A stretch of 8,871 nucleotides of DNA from NCBI GenBank assembly GCA_964525945.1, contig CAZGKX010000080.1, positions 1-8,871 of the forward strand, given 5' to 3'. Positions within the stretch are counted from its first letter, which is position 1. Every line of letters starts with the position of its first letter. The notes below the pieces were generated by a model that had not been told where the DNA came from, made no database searches, and saw only the letters and a list, made by a program, of their open reading frames with translations. Shown in pieces: positions 7,262-8,871 of this stretch. The stretch is from CAZGKX01 sp964525945. Its GTDB lineage: Bacteria; Pseudomonadota; Gammaproteobacteria; Legionellales; Legionellaceae. Both the position numbers and the translations under genes were made by a program.

Positions 7262-8235
7262 GTGAGGTAAAGCCGCTGCTGGTCAGCAGCGGTGAACCAG
7301 CAGGCATTGGGCCTGACCTTTGTTTAGATTTGATCAATAAAAATCTTCCAATTGTGGTGTTGGGCGATAAACGTATTTTAATGGCCCGTGCCCAGCAGCT
7401 GCGTCTGCCCATTGTCTTTGATGATTACCACGTTAACACTCCCGTCAACATGGCGCATAACCATCTGACCGTATGGTCGGTTCCCTGCCCGCAACCTGTA
7501 ACGGCCGGTATTCTTAACCCATTAAACGCATCTTATGTTGTCAAGATGTTGGAGTTGGCAACGGACCGTTGCTTGCAAAAAGAATTTTCTGCACTCGTTA
7601 CCGCGCCGGTTCATAAAGCAAACATTAATCAAGCCGGTTACGCTTTCAGCGGTCACACCGAATTCTTGGCGGACCGCTGCAAGGTCGAAAATGTGGTGAT
7701 GATGCTGGCGTGCAGCGCCATGAACGTGGCGCTGGTAACGACGCATTTACCTTTAAAACGGGTTGCCGATGCCATCACGCCATCGTTACTTACTGATGTG
7801 ATCTGCATATTAAACAAGGCATTGCAGCAAGATTTTGGTATTAAAAAACCTAAAATTTTTGTGGCAGGTTTAAATCCACATGCCGGAGAAATGGGGTATT
7901 TGGGCCAGGAAGAAATAGAGGTTATTCATCCAGTTATTGCTCATCTCCAACAACAAGGCATTGATGTTCACGGCCCGTTTCCGGCCGACACGATGTTCAC
8001 TGAAAAAAATGCTAAGCAATGTGACGTTTTTCTTGCCATGTACCATGATCAAGGACTAGCGGTTTTAAAATATGCAGGTTTTGGTATGGCGGTTAACGTG
8101 ACGCTTGGTTTGCCCATTATTCGAACCTCTGTTGACCATGGCACTGCCCTTGAATTGGCCGGTAAAGGAATCGCTGAATCAAGCAGTTTGCTGGCAGCCG
8201 TGGAAATGGCCCATGCAATGGTCCATATAAAATGA
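7258..8235 (+). CDS. pdxA: 4-hydroxythreonine-4-phosphate dehydrogenase PdxA
   Basis: PdxA oxidises 4-phosphohydroxy-L-threonine with NAD(P)+. The unstable product decarboxylates and is condensed with deoxyxylulose 5-phosphate by PdxJ to give pyridoxine 5'-phosphate, so the host makes vitamin B6 by the DXP-dependent route. The 325-residue product (329 in E. coli) contains SSGEPAGIGPD (10-20), VTAPVHK (114-120), GHTEFLAD (132-139), GLNPHAGE (204-211), GPFPADTMF (239-247) and YHDQGL (262-267). The three metal-binding histidines expected from E. coli (H166, H211, H266) appear as H163, H208 and H263. The tail SVDHGTALELAGKG is also typical. The GTG start sits 5 nt after a strong AAGGAG inside the end of surA and overlaps its stop as GTGA, so the two genes are translationally coupled. 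The folA start overlaps its own stop; rsmA, the usual next gene, is missing here. Confidence 0.97.
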   Translation: MSEVKPLLVSSGEPAGIGPDLCLDLINKNLPIVVLGDKRILMARAQQLRLPIVFDDYHVNTPVNMAHNHLTVWSVPCPQPVTAGILNPLNASYVVKMLELATDRCLQKEFSALVTAPVHKANINQAGYAFSGHTEFLADRCKVENVVMMLACSAMNVALVTTHLPLKRVADAITPSLLTDVICILNKALQQDFGIKKPKIFVAGLNPHAGEMGYLGQEEIEVIHPVIAHLQQQGIDVHGPFPADTMFTEKNAKQCDVFLAMYHDQGLAVLKYAGFGMAVNVTLGLPIIRTSVDHGTALELAGKGIAESSSLLAAVEMAHAMVHIK

Positions 8236-8720
8236 CCCTACTCAGTTTAATTGCAATTATCGATCAGGCCGGTGGGTTGGGTAAAAACCAACAATTATTG
8301 TGCCATTTGCCGGCAGACCTTGCCCATTTTAAAAAAATCACGCTAGGCAAGCCCATCATCATGGGGCGTAAAACATTCGCCGCGATTGGTCGGATTTTGC
8401 CGGGGCGGCCAAATATTATTGTCAGCCATCAGCAATTGACGATTCCGGGTGCTACGGTGGTGTCTTCTTTGGACGCTGCATTAGCGATGAGCAATGCAAG
8501 CCCTGAAGTGGTGATCATCGGTGGTGGTCAATTGTTTGCGGAAGCATTGCCCGTTGCACAACAACTTTATCTGACGGTTATACATCATCGGTTTGACGCT
8601 GATGTGTTTTTCCCACCATTGGACCACGAACATTGGTGCGATGTTGAGACCGTTTTTCGCGCCCGTGATGAACAGAACCCATTTGATCTGACTTTTCATC
8701 GCTATCAGCGATGCAAATGA
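8232..8720 (+). CDS. folA: Dihydrofolate reductase
   Basis: DHFR reduces dihydrofolate to tetrahydrofolate with NADPH, feeding thymidylate, purine and methionine synthesis; it is the trimethoprim target. The 162-residue product has the usual size (159 in E. coli) and layout: SLIAIIDQAGGLGKN (5-19), LPADLAHFKKITLGKPIIMGRKTF (26-49 region) with catalytic acid D29, GRILPGRPNIIVS (53-65), the NADPH-binding IIGGGQLFAEAL (95-106) and the C-terminal FDADVFFP strand (121-128). Unusually, the residues before HLPAD are LC where most chromosomal enzymes have PW, so the near-invariant active-site tryptophan (W22 in E. coli) is replaced by C24. The ATG overlaps the pdxA stop as ATGA and no ribosome site is evident, so translation probably depends on coupling to pdxA. 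A 151-nt spacer without a gene follows. Confidence 0.96.
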   Translation: MTLLSLIAIIDQAGGLGKNQQLLCHLPADLAHFKKITLGKPIIMGRKTFAAIGRILPGRPNIIVSHQQLTIPGATVVSSLDAALAMSNASPEVVIIGGGQLFAEALPVAQQLYLTVIHHRFDADVFFPPLDHEHWCDVETVFRARDEQNPFDLTFHRYQRCK

Positions 8721-8737
8721 ATAAAACAGAGTCGTGT

Positions 8738-8753
8738 AATTTTGGTCATAAAT
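8738..8753 (+). repeat. Intergenic motif copy 2 (AATTTTGGTCATAAAT)
   Basis: This second copy of the AATTTGGTNATAAAT element lies 17 nt after the folA stop and has one extra T in the T-run. With its TGT flank (8735-8737) it parallels the copy before surA. A perfect 5-bp dyad, ATCAT-CTTA-ATGAT (8752-8765), begins at its 3' end. Confidence 0.45.
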
Positions 8754-8766
8754 CATCTTAATGATA

Positions 8767-8810
8767 ATGCTGTTGATCAATTTGGTAATAAATAGAAAAG
8801 CAAACAGCAT
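8767..8810. repeat. 8-bp inverted repeat ATGCTGTT / AACAGCAT around motif copy 3
   Basis: ATGCTGTT (8767-8774) and AACAGCAT (8803-8810) are perfect complements with 28 nt between them. The spacer contains the third copy of the AATTTGGTNATAAAT motif. No T-run follows on either strand in the right place, so it does not look like an intrinsic terminator. It sits about 25 nt upstream of the -35 of the strong promoter at the window edge, where activator or nucleoid-protein sites often lie. The role is inferred from position only. Confidence 0.4.
8779..8793 (+). repeat. Intergenic motif copy 3 (AATTTGGTAATAAAT)
   Basis: This copy differs from the one before surA only at the variable central base (A instead of G). 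It lies inside the spacer of the 8-bp inverted repeat and 41 nt after copy 2, which is close to four helical turns. It precedes the strong promoter at the right edge by about 43 nt. Confidence 0.45.
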
Positions 8811-8864
8811 AAATTAAAAAAAAGTGAAGAAAGTGTTTGACATGAAGTGAGGAATGAGTAGAAT
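8810..8864 (+). promoter_or_regulatory. Strong sigma-70 promoter reading out of the window, rRNA/tRNA-operon style
   Basis: TTGACA (8837-8842) is a perfect -35, followed by a 16-nt spacer and TAGAAT (8859-8864), a five-of-six -10. Upstream is an A-rich stretch (8811-8823, AAATTAAAAAAAA) placed roughly where an UP element would be. Downstream of the -10 the sequence reads ACGCAGC, a GC-containing discriminator common in growth-rate-regulated stable-RNA promoters. Transcription should begin about 8871, at the very end of the window. The promoter itself is clear; that it drives an rRNA or tRNA operon is an inference from its strength and style. Confidence 0.8.
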
Positions 8865-8871
8865 ACGCAGC

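Noticed and set aside
8481..8810. 109-residue minus-strand frame covering the end of folA and the following spacer
   Set aside because: It is mostly antisense to the conserved DHFR C-terminus; the part in the spacer is AT-rich low-complexity sequence and no ribosome site supports it.
8721..8830. Rho-independent terminator after folA
   Set aside because: The inverted repeats are AT-rich and none is followed by a T-run in the direction of folA transcription; the A-run at 8814-8823 is in the wrong orientation.

Overview
The window reads as a chromosomal segment of a moderately AT-rich gammaproteobacterium. The gene set and protein style (FadE, AmgK/MurU next to lptD, SurA with two parvulin domains, the DXP-type vitamin B6 enzyme PdxA) fit the Legionellales/Pseudomonas side of the class better than the enteric bacteria. 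Legionellales is an inference from protein style and base composition, not something proven by the sequence.

Left part (1-1581, + strand): the C-terminal third of a FadE-type acyl-CoA dehydrogenase runs in from outside the window. It is followed 16 nt later by a 241-residue protein that I do not recognise. Its arginine codon use differs from that of its neighbour, and it is the only gene here without an evident family.

Middle (1604-3258, - strand): amgK and murU form a two-gene unit joined by an ATGA stop/start overlap. Together they convert recycled N-acetylmuramic acid to UDP-MurNAc, bypassing de novo MurA/MurB synthesis. The unit points away from lptD, and only 53 nt separate the amgK and lptD start codons. 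The best lptD promoter abuts the amgK start.

Right part (3312-8720, + strand): lptD, surA, pdxA and folA follow in one direction. LptD inserts LPS into the outer membrane, and SurA is the periplasmic chaperone that helps fold outer-membrane proteins, LptD included. PdxA (pyridoxal phosphate synthesis) and DHFR (tetrahydrofolate) are attached by 4-nt GTGA and ATGA overlaps, so surA-pdxA-folA is very probably co-transcribed. The rsmA-apaG-apaH genes that follow pdxA in E. coli and Pseudomonas are absent from this position.

The last 151 nt (8721-8871) hold no gene. They contain two copies of an AT-rich motif that also occurs once before surA, an inverted repeat, an A-rich stretch and a near-consensus sigma-70 promoter whose transcript leaves the window. 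That promoter resembles those of rRNA or tRNA operons. I found no tRNA, CRISPR, insertion sequence or clear rho-independent terminator. The window is mostly housekeeping. The points worth a second look are the orphan gene, the repeated intergenic motif, the altered DHFR active-site loop and the compact lptD/amgK divergent junction.
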